A stretch of 64,000 nucleotides of DNA from DATBLE01 sp963837265 (GTDB taxonomy: Bacteria; Actinomycetota; Thermoleophilia; Gaiellales; Gaiellaceae): assembly GCA_963837265.1 (NCBI GenBank), contig CAWIMQ010000001.1:310001-374000 (forward strand), read 5' to 3'. Shown here piece after piece: positions 39,191-48,268 of this stretch (position 1 is the stretch's first letter; each line of letters starts with the position of its first letter). The notes under the pieces were generated by a model, which was not told where the DNA came from, did not search any database, and saw only the letters and a program-made list of their open reading frames with translations. The position numbers and the translations under genes were made by a program.

Positions 39191-40393
39191 TCAGGAGCGT
39201 CCCGCTTCGCTCATCGCCATCGTGCCGCCGCGCTCGCGCGCCATCCGCTCGGCGTAGCCGGAGGCGCGCACCTCGGCGATCGGATCCTCGGCGGCCCCGA
39301 GCCCGGCGCGCACCTTCGCGCACAGCGGGCGGACGTCCGCCCGGTAGGCATCGAGGAGGACCTCGTGGCCGCCGAGCACGTCGCCGTCCTGCTGGGCGGA
39401 CGCCAGCGCGTCGCGGTCGATCAGCAGCGCCTTCGCGTACGCCTCCTGCAGGTTGACGACGCTGAGCACCATCGCCTCGACCTTGGCCTCGACGTTGTGG
39501 GACTGGTCGATCGTCAGGCGCGGGAGGGGCCGCGACCCGCCCGTCAGCTCGGCGAAGATCAGGAACAGCTCGAACGGGTTGACGGATCCGACGATCAGGT
39601 CGTCGTCCGCGTACTTGCGGTTGTTGAAGTGGAAGCCGCCGAGACGATCCTCGTCGCCGAGCAACGCGACGATCTGCTCGACGTTCACGCCCTGGGCATG
39701 GTGACCGAGGTCGACGAGGACGCGGGCCTGCTCCCCGAGCTTCTGGCAGACGAGCAGAGCGGAGCCCCAGTCGGCGAGGTCGGTGGCGTAGAACGCCGGC
39801 TCGAACAGCTTGTACTCGATCAGCAGCTCCTGCTCGGCCGGCAGCGCTGCGTACAGCTCCTGCAGCGACTCGAGGAGCCGCCGCCGGCGGGCGACGAAGT
39901 CGTCCTGGCCCGCGTAGTTGACGCCGTCCGCGAGCCACAGCGACTGCGCCGTCGAGCCGAGCGCGCCCGCGATCTCCACGCACTCGAGGAGGTGGTCGAT
40001 CGCCTTCCGCCGCACGCGCTCGTCCGGATGGGCGACCGATCCGAGCCTGTAGTCGCGGTCCTGGAACAGGTTCGGGTTGACCGCGCCGATGCGCAGGCCG
40101 AGGGCCTCGGCGTGGGCGCGGAGCGCCTCGAGGTCGTCGACCCGGTCCCACGGGAAGTGGAGCGCGACCGCGCCGGCCGCTCCGGTCAGGCGGTGCACCT
40201 CCGCCGCGTCGTTCAGGCGCTCGAAGACGTCGCGCGGCCTGCCGGGCTGGGCGAAGGTCGCGAAGCGGGTGCCGGAGTCTCCGTACCCCCACGAGGGCGT
40301 CTCGACGACGAGCGCCGCGAGCGCACGCTCGGCCGGCTCGGGATCGCGCCCCGGCTCCGCGGGGCTCTGGTTGTCACGCGTCGGATCAATCAC
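39191..40393 (-). CDS. rhaI: L-rhamnose isomerase (actinobacterial/Pseudomonas-type)
   Basis: 400 residues, TIM barrel. LVVETPSWGYGDSGTRFATF and AVALHFPWDRVDDLEALR near the N-terminus; metal-binding Glu in LLIEYKLFEPAFYATD; Asp/His ligands in VLVDLGHHAQGVN, GGFHFNNRKYADDDL and LTIDQSHNVEAKVEAM. The last differs from E. coli RhaA and matches the smaller rhamnose isomerase family. Converts L-rhamnose to L-rhamnulose. Between the arabinose/fucose isomerase-like gene and the aldolase in the same operon. Confidence 0.9.
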   Translation of the reverse strand: MIDPTRDNQSPAEPGRDPEPAERALAALVVETPSWGYGDSGTRFATFAQPGRPRDVFERLNDAAEVHRLTGAAGAVALHFPWDRVDDLEALRAHAEALGLRIGAVNPNLFQDRDYRLGSVAHPDERVRRKAIDHLLECVEIAGALGSTAQSLWLADGVNYAGQDDFVARRRRLLESLQELYAALPAEQELLIEYKLFEPAFYATDLADWGSALLVCQKLGEQARVLVDLGHHAQGVNVEQIVALLGDEDRLGGFHFNNRKYADDDLIVGSVNPFELFLIFAELTGGSRPLPRLTIDQSHNVEAKVEAMVLSVVNLQEAYAKALLIDRDALASAQQDGDVLGGHEVLLDAYRADVRPLCAKVRAGLGAAEDPIAEVRASGYAERMARERGGTMAMSEAGRS

Positions 40394-40478
40394 GCCGTCT
40401 CCCTCTCTCGAATGACGCGCCCGCCGGCTCGACCCGAGGCCGGCCCGGGCGCCGCGGCGGTCGCTCTCGACGTCGTCG

Positions 40479-41912
40479 TCACTCTACGACCGCCAGCTCG
40501 AGCCCGAGCAGGTCGGCCGCCTTGCGGACGCGACCGATCTGGTGGCCGACGCCGAGGGCGACGTGGTGCGTCGGCCCCTCGGCACACCAGGCGTCCAGGA
40601 ACGGCGCCGGGCGGGCGGCGAAGCGGATGCGGGAGTTCGTGTTCCCGATCCGGAAGGTGGGCCCGGGAATCGACTCGCCCTCGGCGGCGATCAGCTTCAG
40701 CCGGCCGTCCGCGGTCTGGGAGAGCCCGAGGATCGTGACCGGGCCGAGACGCACCTTGAACTCGACCGAGAGACCCGCTCCGGCCTTGCCGTGGTAGAGC
40801 TTCAGCGCCCGTAGCACCGGCCGCTCGTCGGAGATCGCGACGTGCCCGGGGCCGTCGTGACCCATCAGGACGAAGTCGTCGTCGAAGTCGAGAGCGTAGA
40901 ACTCGGTGTACGACCCGCCCGCCCCGAGGCGGTCGAGCAGCAGCATCGCCACGTCGGTCTTCAGATCCCCCTCGCCCGCCGCCGGGACGCCGCGGGCGGT
41001 CAGGAGCGAGTTGCCGACGATCAGGCCGGCGCCGACCCGCTCGCTGAGGCTGCCGTCCGCACCGCGGTAGTAGTAGGCCAGCCCGTCCAGCGCGAAGTCC
41101 TCGACCAGCCGGTCGAGCCCGACCGCGACCCGCGCGCTCCACTCGAAGCGGGCGGGGGTGATCTCGTCGGCGATCGGATCGACGCCGGGATCGGCGAGCG
41201 CGAACATGGCCCGGATCTCGTCGGCCTTCCGCGCGATCGCCTCGCCGTCCGCGGCCTCCACCCGCTTGACGAGGTCGTCGATCTCGAGCACCTCGACGTG
41301 GGCGCCGATCTGCGCGTGCACCTGCGTGAAGTCCGAGTACATGTCGAGCATCCCCGGATACGTGTGTCCGAGGAAGCCGAGCCGCGCGAGACGAAGGCTC
41401 CGGACGGCCCGGGCGGCGTCGATCCACTCCCGGATCGCGTTCCACGCAGGGTCACCGTCCAGGAGCGTCCCGGTCACCGTCCGGTAGGGGAGCGACGCGC
41501 GCGTGAAGGCCCCGGCCAGCTCGGGAACGCAGCACGCGGAGCAGTTGGCGAGCCACTCGCCCGTGGTCATTCGCTCGTAATCGACCGACCGGGTCGGCTG
41601 GAGGTTCAGGATCACGACCGGGGCCTTCGCGGCCTGGACGGCGGGCAGGACCTGCGACGACGTCGCGTACGTCGCCGGGTACAGCATCATCAGGTCGACC
41701 TGCTCCGTCGCGAGGAGGGCCCCCGCCTCGCGGGCGCGCTCGGGGGTGTCGACGAGGCCGGCCGAGACGACCTCGGCGCCGAGGCCGGCCAGGTTCCGCT
41801 CGAGCCCCGTCTGGTATCCCTCGAGCCGCTCGCGGAGGCCTTCGAACTGCGGCCAGTAGGCGGCGAGGCCGATGCCGAAGACCCCGACGCGCGGGGCCGT
41901 GGCCCGGCTCAT
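40479..41912 (-). CDS. L-arabinose/L-fucose isomerase-family protein
   Basis: 477 residues from the ATG at 41912. RVGVFGIGLAAYWPQFEG, EQVDLMMLYPATYATSSQVL, VVILNLQPTRSVDYERMTTG and LGFLGHTYPGMLDMYSDFTQ belong to the large fucose/arabinose isomerase superfamily; ERVGAGLIVGNSLLTARGVP and LMGHDGPGHVAISDERP include likely Glu/His metal ligands. It overlaps the permease gene by 4 bases (ATGA). A second isomerase in a rhamnose operon suggests it handles another sugar (L-fucose, L-lyxose, L-arabinose) imported by the same transporter, or a later intermediate. Confidence 0.83.
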   Translation of the reverse strand: MSRATAPRVGVFGIGLAAYWPQFEGLRERLEGYQTGLERNLAGLGAEVVSAGLVDTPERAREAGALLATEQVDLMMLYPATYATSSQVLPAVQAAKAPVVILNLQPTRSVDYERMTTGEWLANCSACCVPELAGAFTRASLPYRTVTGTLLDGDPAWNAIREWIDAARAVRSLRLARLGFLGHTYPGMLDMYSDFTQVHAQIGAHVEVLEIDDLVKRVEAADGEAIARKADEIRAMFALADPGVDPIADEITPARFEWSARVAVGLDRLVEDFALDGLAYYYRGADGSLSERVGAGLIVGNSLLTARGVPAAGEGDLKTDVAMLLLDRLGAGGSYTEFYALDFDDDFVLMGHDGPGHVAISDERPVLRALKLYHGKAGAGLSVEFKVRLGPVTILGLSQTADGRLKLIAAEGESIPGPTFRIGNTNSRIRFAARPAPFLDAWCAEGPTHHVALGVGHQIGRVRKAADLLGLELAVVE

Positions 41913-42979
41913 CGTCCCTCCGCGTGGATCGCCGCGGCATGCCGTCGAGCCGCCGCGCTTCGCAGTCTCGCGCGTGCACGCCGGTAGAGCTCGCCGCCGT
42001 TCGGAACGATGACGCTCGCCACGAGCAACGTGCCGACCACGATGTTCTGATCCTGCGCCGGGATGAGATCCGCGGTCAGAGCGGTCTGCAGGCAACCGAG
42101 CACCGCGACCGCGACGATCACGCCCGCGATCGTGCCGCGACCGCCGAAGATCGAGACGCCGCCGAGGAGCACGATCGTGACCACGAAGAGCTCCGTCCCG
42201 ATCCCGGAGTCGTAGCGCGCCGAGGCGAACCGGAGCGTCCAGAGCACGCCGGCGAAGCCGCTCAGCAGGCCCGAGAGCACGAAGAGCCAGAACTTGATCC
42301 GCTTGACGCGGATTCCCGCGAAGAAGGCAGCCTCCTGGCCGGCGCCGATCGCGAAGATCGCCCGGCCGAGGGGCGTCGCGTGGAGCACGACGGCGAAGAC
42401 GACGGCGAAAGCGGCGAAGAACACGATCGAGTACGGGATGTGAGTGCCCGGAATCGGGACGACGCCGATGCTCGCCAGGTTCGCCGGGAACCCGCCGATC
42501 GTGTCCGTGGGCAGGATGCCCTGCGCGATCCCGCGATAGAGCGTCAGCGTGCCGATCGTGACCGCGAGCGACGGCAGTCCGAGCCTCGTGACGAGGAAGC
42601 CGTTGAACGCGCCGAGAACGGCGCCGAGCAGGACGGCCATGATCATCGCGGGCCAGATCGGCCAGCCGTGCTTGAAGAGCTCGGCCATCAGCACGCCGCT
42701 CAGGCCGAGCATCGACGCGACCGAAAGGTCGATCTCGCCGGTGACGACGATCAGGGTGAGCGGAAGCGCCATGATCGCGACCTCGCCCACGTTCAGGCAG
42801 ATGTAGAAGAGGTTCGTCGACTGCAAGAAGTAGGGGGAGGCGTCGGCCCCGTAGGCGATCGTGCCGCCGAGCAGGGCGAGGAGCAGGACCTCCCAGCGCA
42901 CGACGACGCCGAGAGCGGTGCGGGCACGCCCCTCCGACGCCGGCCCTTCCTCGTGCGGCTGGAAGCCGAGGTCAGCCAC
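41909..42979 (-). CDS. rhaQ: sugar ABC transporter permease (RhaQ-like)
   Basis: 356 residues, eight to ten hydrophobic segments after a charged N-terminus. EVAIMALPLTLIVVTGEIDL and SVASMLGLSGVLMAEL are typical of ribose/rhamnose-type permeases, and GAGQEAAFFAGIRVKRIKFW is the cytoplasmic loop that meets the ATPase. FVVTIVLLGGVSIFGGRGTI follows. Start overlaps the end of the second permease by 8 bases. Forms a membrane heterodimer with the 42972 product. Confidence 0.88.
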   Translation of the reverse strand: MADLGFQPHEEGPASEGRARTALGVVVRWEVLLLALLGGTIAYGADASPYFLQSTNLFYICLNVGEVAIMALPLTLIVVTGEIDLSVASMLGLSGVLMAELFKHGWPIWPAMIMAVLLGAVLGAFNGFLVTRLGLPSLAVTIGTLTLYRGIAQGILPTDTIGGFPANLASIGVVPIPGTHIPYSIVFFAAFAVVFAVVLHATPLGRAIFAIGAGQEAAFFAGIRVKRIKFWLFVLSGLLSGFAGVLWTLRFASARYDSGIGTELFVVTIVLLGGVSIFGGRGTIAGVIVAVAVLGCLQTALTADLIPAQDQNIVVGTLLVASVIVPNGGELYRRARARLRSAAARRHAAAIHAEGR

Positions 42980-44012
42980 GGGAGCTCCGTCGCGTTCGCA
43001 GCGCCGGCGCGACCCGCACCGCGATCAGCCGGTCGAAGGCGATCGCGCTGACGAGCAGCCCGCCGGCAAGAGCGGTGCTCCAGAACGACGACACGTTGAC
43101 GACGACGAGCGCGCTGTTGATCGCCTGGAGGAGGATCGTTCCGAGCGCCGCCCCGAGGACGGTTCCGCTGCCGCCGAAGATCGCCACGCCGCCGACGACG
43201 ACCGCCGTGATCACCTGGAACTCGTAACCGACGCCGGCGATCGCGTCGACCGAGGCGTAGTACGAGAGCCAGACCGCGCCGGCGAAGCCGGCGATCGCCC
43301 CGCTGAGGACGAAGGCGAGGAAGACACGCTTCCCGACCGGGATGCCCGCGAGGCGTGCGGCGTCGGGGTCGGAGCCGATCGCGTAGAAGTCGCGCGCCGT
43401 CCGGAACGTGCGCATGGCATAGGCCGCGATCGCGACCCCGACGATCGCGATGATGCCCAGGTACGGGATCCCGGCGATCGTGCCGTAGCCGATCTTGTTG
43501 AAGCTCTCCGGCAGCATCGAGGCGTTCACCTGGTTGCCCCCCGCCCAGGCGCCGTCGATCCCGCGGATGATGTAGAGCGTGCCGAGCGTCACCACCAGGC
43601 TGGGCACGCGGGCGACGGTCACGACGGCGCCGTTGATCACCCCGCAGCCGGCGCCGATGCCGACGGCGAGCAGGAAGACGAGCACCAGCGGCGTCTGCGG
43701 GTGATCCCGGTAGAGCACGCCGACCGCGTATGCGGAGATGCCGAGCACGGACCCGATCGAGAGGTCGACGTTCCGCGTGATGATCACGATCGTCTCGCCG
43801 ATCGCGAGCAGCGCGATGATCGACGCGCCCGAGAGGATCTGCTGGACGTTCGTGGAGCTGAGAAACCGGTGGTTGTCGATCGTCGTCGGGACGACGACGA
43901 GGGCGAGGGCGAGCACGATGCCGAGCTCGCGGAAGCGGAAGAGGAGCTCTGCGACCGCGCGCGAGCCCGTCCGCGGCTGGAAGATCTTCTGCTCTTCCGC
44001 GACGACGGTCAT
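42972..44012 (-). CDS. rhaP: sugar ABC transporter permease (RhaP-like)
   Basis: 346 residues from the ATG at 44012 that overlaps the ATPase stop (ATGA). Family features: IIALLAIGETIVIITRNVDL, SIGSVLGISAYAVGVL, VPSLVVTLGTLYIIRGIDG, ATPase-contact loop AIGSDPDAARLAGIPVGKRV, and ITAVVVGGVAIFGGSGTVLG. About nine transmembrane segments. Second pore subunit with the 41909 product; pairs of different permeases are characteristic of rhamnose transporters. Confidence 0.88.
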   Translation of the reverse strand: MTVVAEEQKIFQPRTGSRAVAELLFRFRELGIVLALALVVVPTTIDNHRFLSSTNVQQILSGASIIALLAIGETIVIITRNVDLSIGSVLGISAYAVGVLYRDHPQTPLVLVFLLAVGIGAGCGVINGAVVTVARVPSLVVTLGTLYIIRGIDGAWAGGNQVNASMLPESFNKIGYGTIAGIPYLGIIAIVGVAIAAYAMRTFRTARDFYAIGSDPDAARLAGIPVGKRVFLAFVLSGAIAGFAGAVWLSYYASVDAIAGVGYEFQVITAVVVGGVAIFGGSGTVLGAALGTILLQAINSALVVVNVSSFWSTALAGGLLVSAIAFDRLIAVRVAPALRTRRSSRG

Positions 44013-45523
44013 GCGGCCTCGACCAGTCCGGTCGCCGCGTGCATGATCGCGTCCTCCGTCGCCTCCGCCCGCGCGAACTCGCGCGTGACCTGACCCTCGA
44101 AGAGCACGACGATCCGGTCGGCCATGCCGAGCACCTCGGGCAGCTCGGACGAGATCATCAGCACGGCCACGCCTTGCGCGGCGAGCTCGGACAGCAGCCG
44201 GTGCACCTCGGCCTTGGTCGCGACGTCGATCCCGCGCGTCGGCTCGTCGACGATCAGGAGCGTCGGCTTGCGCGCGAGCCACTTGGCCAGCACGGCCTTC
44301 TGCTGATTGCCGCCCGAGAGCGTCCAGGCCGGGTTCGTCAGCCTGCCGTACCTCAACTGGAGCCGGATCGCCCAGTCCCGGGCGAAGCTCCGTTCGGCGC
44401 CGCGCAGGATCACGCCTCCCCGGCGAACGGTGTCGAGAGAGGTGAGCGCGATGTTGCGCTCGATCGAGAAGTCCATCACGAGCCCCTGCTGGCGGCGGTC
44501 CTCGGGCACCAGCCCGACCCCGGCCGCCATCGCCGCCGTCGGCGATCCGGGCGGGAGCCTCCTCCCGTCGATCTCGACCGACCCGGCGTCCCAGCGGTCG
44601 ATCCCGAAGACCGCGCGGGCGACCTCCGTGCGGCCCGCCCCGACGAGGCCCGCGAGGGCGACGATCTCGCCGCTCCGCACCTCGAACGAGACGCCGGTGA
44701 AGACGCCCTCGCGCGTGAGCCGGTCGACCTTCAGGACGACCCGGCCCGGCTCGGCGACCGCCTTCGGGAAGAGCGCGTCCATCTCGCGGCCGACCATCGC
44801 CCGGATCACGGACTGGAGCGTCAGCTCCTCGATCGGTCTGGTGAGCACGTGGCGGCCGTCGCGCATCACGGTCACGCGCTGGCAGACCGCGAAGATCTCG
44901 TCGAGGCGGTGCGAGACGAACAGGATCGCGTTGCCGCGTGCTCGCAGCGTCTCGACGATGCCGAACAGGCGCTCGACCTCCGTGCTGGCCAGCGCGGCGG
45001 TGGGCTCGTCCATCACGATCACGCGCGCGTTCGTGGTCAGCGCCTTCACGATCTCCACGAGCTGCTGGTCGGCGATCGAGAGGCCCCGGGCCGGGCGGTC
45101 CGGGTCGAGCCGGACACCGAGCTGGTCGAAGACGTCGGCCGCCTCGCGCCGCATTCTCCTGCCGTCGATGCGGCGGAACCGCTTGAGCGGCTGCATGCCG
45201 ACGAAGATGTTCTCGGCGACGCTCAGGTCCGGGAAGAGCGTCGGCTCCTGGAAGATGATCGCGATGCCGGCCGCCTGCGACTGCTTCGCGTTGTCGAAGA
45301 TCGCCTCCTCGCCGTCGACGACGAGCCGGCCGGCGTCCGGACGGTGAACGCCGGCGAGGACCTTGACGAGCGTCGACTTGCCTGCGCCGTTCTCGCCGAC
45401 GAGGCCGTGCACCTCGCCGGCGAAGAGCGCGATGTCCCCGTCCGTCAGCGCGTGAACGGCGCCGAAGCTCTTCTCGGCGTGCTCGAGGACGAGCAGTGGG
45501 TCCGGTTGCGCTGTTGTCGCCAA
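44009..45523 (-). CDS. rhaT: sugar ABC transporter ATP-binding protein (RhaT/RbsA-like)
   Basis: 504 residues with two ABC domains. First: VHGLVGENGAGKSTLVKVLA (Walker A), LSIADQQLVEIVKALTTNAR signature region and VIVMDEPTAALASTEVERLF (Walker B). Second, from about 255: VALAGLVGAGRTEVARAVFG (degenerate Walker A), LSGGNQQKAVLAKWLARKPT and LLIVDEPTRGIDVATKAEVH. The double ATPase with one degenerate loop is typical of ribose/rhamnose importers. Energises import through RhaP/RhaQ. 56 bases follow the binding-protein gene. Confidence 0.92.
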   Translation of the reverse strand: MATTAQPDPLLVLEHAEKSFGAVHALTDGDIALFAGEVHGLVGENGAGKSTLVKVLAGVHRPDAGRLVVDGEEAIFDNAKQSQAAGIAIIFQEPTLFPDLSVAENIFVGMQPLKRFRRIDGRRMRREAADVFDQLGVRLDPDRPARGLSIADQQLVEIVKALTTNARVIVMDEPTAALASTEVERLFGIVETLRARGNAILFVSHRLDEIFAVCQRVTVMRDGRHVLTRPIEELTLQSVIRAMVGREMDALFPKAVAEPGRVVLKVDRLTREGVFTGVSFEVRSGEIVALAGLVGAGRTEVARAVFGIDRWDAGSVEIDGRRLPPGSPTAAMAAGVGLVPEDRRQQGLVMDFSIERNIALTSLDTVRRGGVILRGAERSFARDWAIRLQLRYGRLTNPAWTLSGGNQQKAVLAKWLARKPTLLIVDEPTRGIDVATKAEVHRLLSELAAQGVAVLMISSELPEVLGMADRIVVLFEGQVTREFARAEATEDAIMHAATGLVEAA

Positions 45524-45579
45524 GGCGGTGCTCGTACAGGGGGCGCCGCGCGACGCGACGCCCCCTTGCTCCTGTCTTC

Positions 45580-46614
45580 CTAGAACTTGAACTTGTCGAC
45601 GTTCTTGACCGTGAAGGTGTACGGGGGCCCCAGGATCACCTGCGGCCGGCCGTCCGGTCCCTTGACGATCTTGTACATGCCGAGCTTGCCGGCTGCGAAC
45701 TTCTCTCCGACCTTGCCCTTGATCTTGCCGTCGGCGAGCGCCGAGACGGCGTAGCCCGCGAGGTACCCGAGATCCTCCGGGTTCCAGAGCGCGAACGCCG
45801 TCACCGTGCCGTCGTGGACGTACTTCTTCATCTGGCTGGGCAGGCCGAGCCCCGTGAGCACGACCTTCTTCTTGTACTTCGAGGTGGAGAGGTACTGCGC
45901 GGCCGACGAGATCCCGACCGTGGTCGGCGACTCGATCCCCTTCAGGTTCGGGTAGGCCTGGAGCATGCTCACCGTCGCCTGGCGGGACTGGGCCGGGTTG
46001 TCGTTTCCGTAGTAGGTCTTGACGAGCTTCATGTTCTTGTAGACGGGCTTCTTCAGCTCGAGCTTCATGTACTTGATCCAGGCGTTCTGGTTCGTCGCCG
46101 TCGAGGCAGCCGACAGGATCGCGAACTCGCCCCTGTAGTGCATGAGCCTGGCGAGCAGCTGGATCTGGCTACGCCCGATCGTCTCCGTGTCGGCCTGGTT
46201 GATGAACAGCTGGCGGCAGTTCACGTCCGAGTCGAAGGCGACGATCTTCGTCCCCTGCGCCTGGGCCTGCTTGAGCGCCGGGCACACGGCCTCGGGATCG
46301 TTGCCGGCGATGACGATGCCGGCCGCGTGGGCCTGGATCGCGGCCTGGATCGCCGGTTGCTGCGCGGCAGCCGTGTCCTCGGTGCCCGAGGAGACGACCT
46401 GCTTGTTGCCGAGCGCCGTCAGGGACAGCTTCCCGCCGCGGTCGGCGATCACCTCGTAGGGGTTGAGCGTGTCCTTCGGGATGAAGTAGAACGTCTTGCC
46501 TTTCGTCGCGCTGCCCCCGGCAGCGAAAGCCGCAGCTGTCGCCACGGCGGCCACGAGCAGCCCGAGGGCGACGGCCGTCGCCCGGCGAGTGCGTGACCTC
46601 CCTGTCGTAGTCAT
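45580..46614 (-). CDS. rhaS: periplasmic-type rhamnose/sugar-binding protein (RhaS-like)
   Basis: 344 residues from the ATG at 46614, with AGGAG nine bases before it. A Sec signal (TAVALGLLVAAVATAAAFAAG) without a lipobox Cys, unusual for a Gram-positive binding protein, so how it is held at the cell surface is unclear. Mature part is a periplasmic-binding-protein-I fold (TFYFIPKDTLNPYEV; AAGIVIAGNDPEAVCPALKQ; TKIVAFDSDV; GIESPTTVGISSAAQYL; VKGPDGRPQVILGPPYTFT). Captures the sugar for RhaTPQ. The 163 bases before it separate it from rhaB. Confidence 0.88.
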   Translation of the reverse strand: MTTTGRSRTRRATAVALGLLVAAVATAAAFAAGGSATKGKTFYFIPKDTLNPYEVIADRGGKLSLTALGNKQVVSSGTEDTAAAQQPAIQAAIQAHAAGIVIAGNDPEAVCPALKQAQAQGTKIVAFDSDVNCRQLFINQADTETIGRSQIQLLARLMHYRGEFAILSAASTATNQNAWIKYMKLELKKPVYKNMKLVKTYYGNDNPAQSRQATVSMLQAYPNLKGIESPTTVGISSAAQYLSTSKYKKKVVLTGLGLPSQMKKYVHDGTVTAFALWNPEDLGYLAGYAVSALADGKIKGKVGEKFAAGKLGMYKIVKGPDGRPQVILGPPYTFTVKNVDKFKF

Positions 46615-46777
46615 GCCTCGGTTTCTCCTTTCCTCTCGTTGCGGGCAATCCCCTTCGACGGAACCTGGCGGCGTCCGCCGTCCGACCTCGTTCAGTGCGA
46701 ACCTCCTTTCGTCGGGCGCACCTGGGATGGGCGGCGGCGACGCCCTCGGCGCCGACCGAGCGGCCCGGCCGCGTCGA

Positions 46778-48268
46778 TCACGACCCCACCTCCAGTGCGG
46801 CTCGGGTTTCCGTGAGCCGGGCGAACCGGTCCCGCGCCTCGGCCCATTCCGCGGACGCGTCCGGCTCGTATACCACCGGCGCGAAGGATTCTCGAACGAC
46901 GGCGCGCGCCTCTGCGAGCGAGGAGATCTCCCCGAGCGCCATCGCCTGGACGAGGAGGTTCCCGACGAGCGTAGCCTCGGCGGGGCCGGCGAGCACCGGC
47001 AGGCGCGCAGCCTGCGCCGTCCAGCGGCAGAGGAGCTCGTTCCGCGCACCTCCGCCGACGACGTGGAGCTCCGCCGGGCTCTGCCCGGTCACGCCGGCGA
47101 GCAGCGCCACGACCTGGGCGTGCCTGAGCGCGACGCTCTCGAGGACGCACCGGACGAGCGCACCCGTGCCGGCCGGCTGCGGCTGGCCGGTGCGGGAGCA
47201 GAAGTCGACGATCCGCTGCGGCATGTCTCCGGGCGAGGCGAACAGCGGGTCGTCCGGATCGATGAAGGAGCGGAGCGGGGCGGCGCTCTCGGCCAGCCGG
47301 ACGAGCTCCTCGGGGGACGAGGAACGTCCTGCCCGGGACCAGGTCCGGCGGCACTCTTCCAGCAGCCAGAGGCCGGTGACGTTCCGGAGCAGGCGGAACG
47401 TTCCGGCGACCCCTCCCTCGTTGGTCAGGTTGGAGTCGAAGGTCTCGTCGTCGATGTGAGGACGGTCGACCTCGAGCCCGACCAGCGACCAGGTGCCGAC
47501 GCTCAGGAAGGCGGAGCCCGTGCGGCGGAACGGGACCGCGGCGACGGCCGAGCCCGTGTCGTGCGTCGCGACCGCGATCACGCTCGCGTCGCGCAGGCCG
47601 GTCTCCTCGACCACGTCGGGAGAGACCGGGCCGAGCCGCGTGCCCGGCCGGACGACCTCCGGAAACGGCTCCGCGGGAATCCCGAGGCGGTCGAGCAGGT
47701 CTCGCGCCCAGCGGCCGGCGCCCGGATCGAAGCATTGCGTCGTCGTGGCGTTCGTGAACTCGGTCGTGGCGCTGCCGCACAGCCAGTAGTGGAAGAGGTC
47801 CGGCACGAGCAGGAGCGTGCGAGCGGCCTCGAGCGCCGGGTCGTCCTCGTCGGCCATCGCGGCGAGCTCGAACACCGTGTTGATCGGCATGTGCTGGATG
47901 CCGGTGCGCTGGTAGAGCTCGCGCCGCGGGACGCGGGCGAACACCCCCTCGACGGCGTCTGCACGCCGCGCGTCGCGGTAGTGCACGGGATTCCGGACCA
48001 GGCGTCCGCTCCGATCGAGCAGGCCGAAGTCGACGCCCCAGGAGTCGACCGCAACCGAGTCGATCCGCGTGTCGCGGGCCGCTGCCCGCAGACCGTCGAG
48101 GACGTCGCCGTAGAGGCGCAGGACGTCCCAGTGCAGCGTCTCGCGGACGCGGACCGGCTCGTTGGCGAACCGGTGCGCCTCGGAGATCGTCAGCCGGCCC
48201 CCGTCGAGCCGTCCGACCCCGACCCGGCCGCTGTGCGCCCCCAGGTCGACGGCCGCCATGACCGCCAT
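46778..48268 (-). CDS. rhaB: rhamnulokinase
   Basis: 496 residues from the ATG in TGATGG shared with the regulator's stop. FGGY carbohydrate kinase: MAAVDLGAHSGRVGVGRLDG, VDSWGVDFGLLDRSGRLVRN, TGIQHMPINTVFELAAM, ATTTQCFDPGAGRWARDLL, HDTGSAVAAVPF and LSVGTWSLVGLEVDRP with ELHVVGGGARNELLCRWTAQ in the C-terminal domain. Phosphorylates L-rhamnulose at O1. Wording such as IQHMPINTVFEL is close to known RhaB rather than xylulokinase. Part of the rhamnose operon. Confidence 0.92.
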   Translation of the reverse strand: MAVMAAVDLGAHSGRVGVGRLDGGRLTISEAHRFANEPVRVRETLHWDVLRLYGDVLDGLRAAARDTRIDSVAVDSWGVDFGLLDRSGRLVRNPVHYRDARRADAVEGVFARVPRRELYQRTGIQHMPINTVFELAAMADEDDPALEAARTLLLVPDLFHYWLCGSATTEFTNATTTQCFDPGAGRWARDLLDRLGIPAEPFPEVVRPGTRLGPVSPDVVEETGLRDASVIAVATHDTGSAVAAVPFRRTGSAFLSVGTWSLVGLEVDRPHIDDETFDSNLTNEGGVAGTFRLLRNVTGLWLLEECRRTWSRAGRSSSPEELVRLAESAAPLRSFIDPDDPLFASPGDMPQRIVDFCSRTGQPQPAGTGALVRCVLESVALRHAQVVALLAGVTGQSPAELHVVGGGARNELLCRWTAQAARLPVLAGPAEATLVGNLLVQAMALGEISSLAEARAVVRESFAPVVYEPDASAEWAEARDRFARLTETRAALEVGS

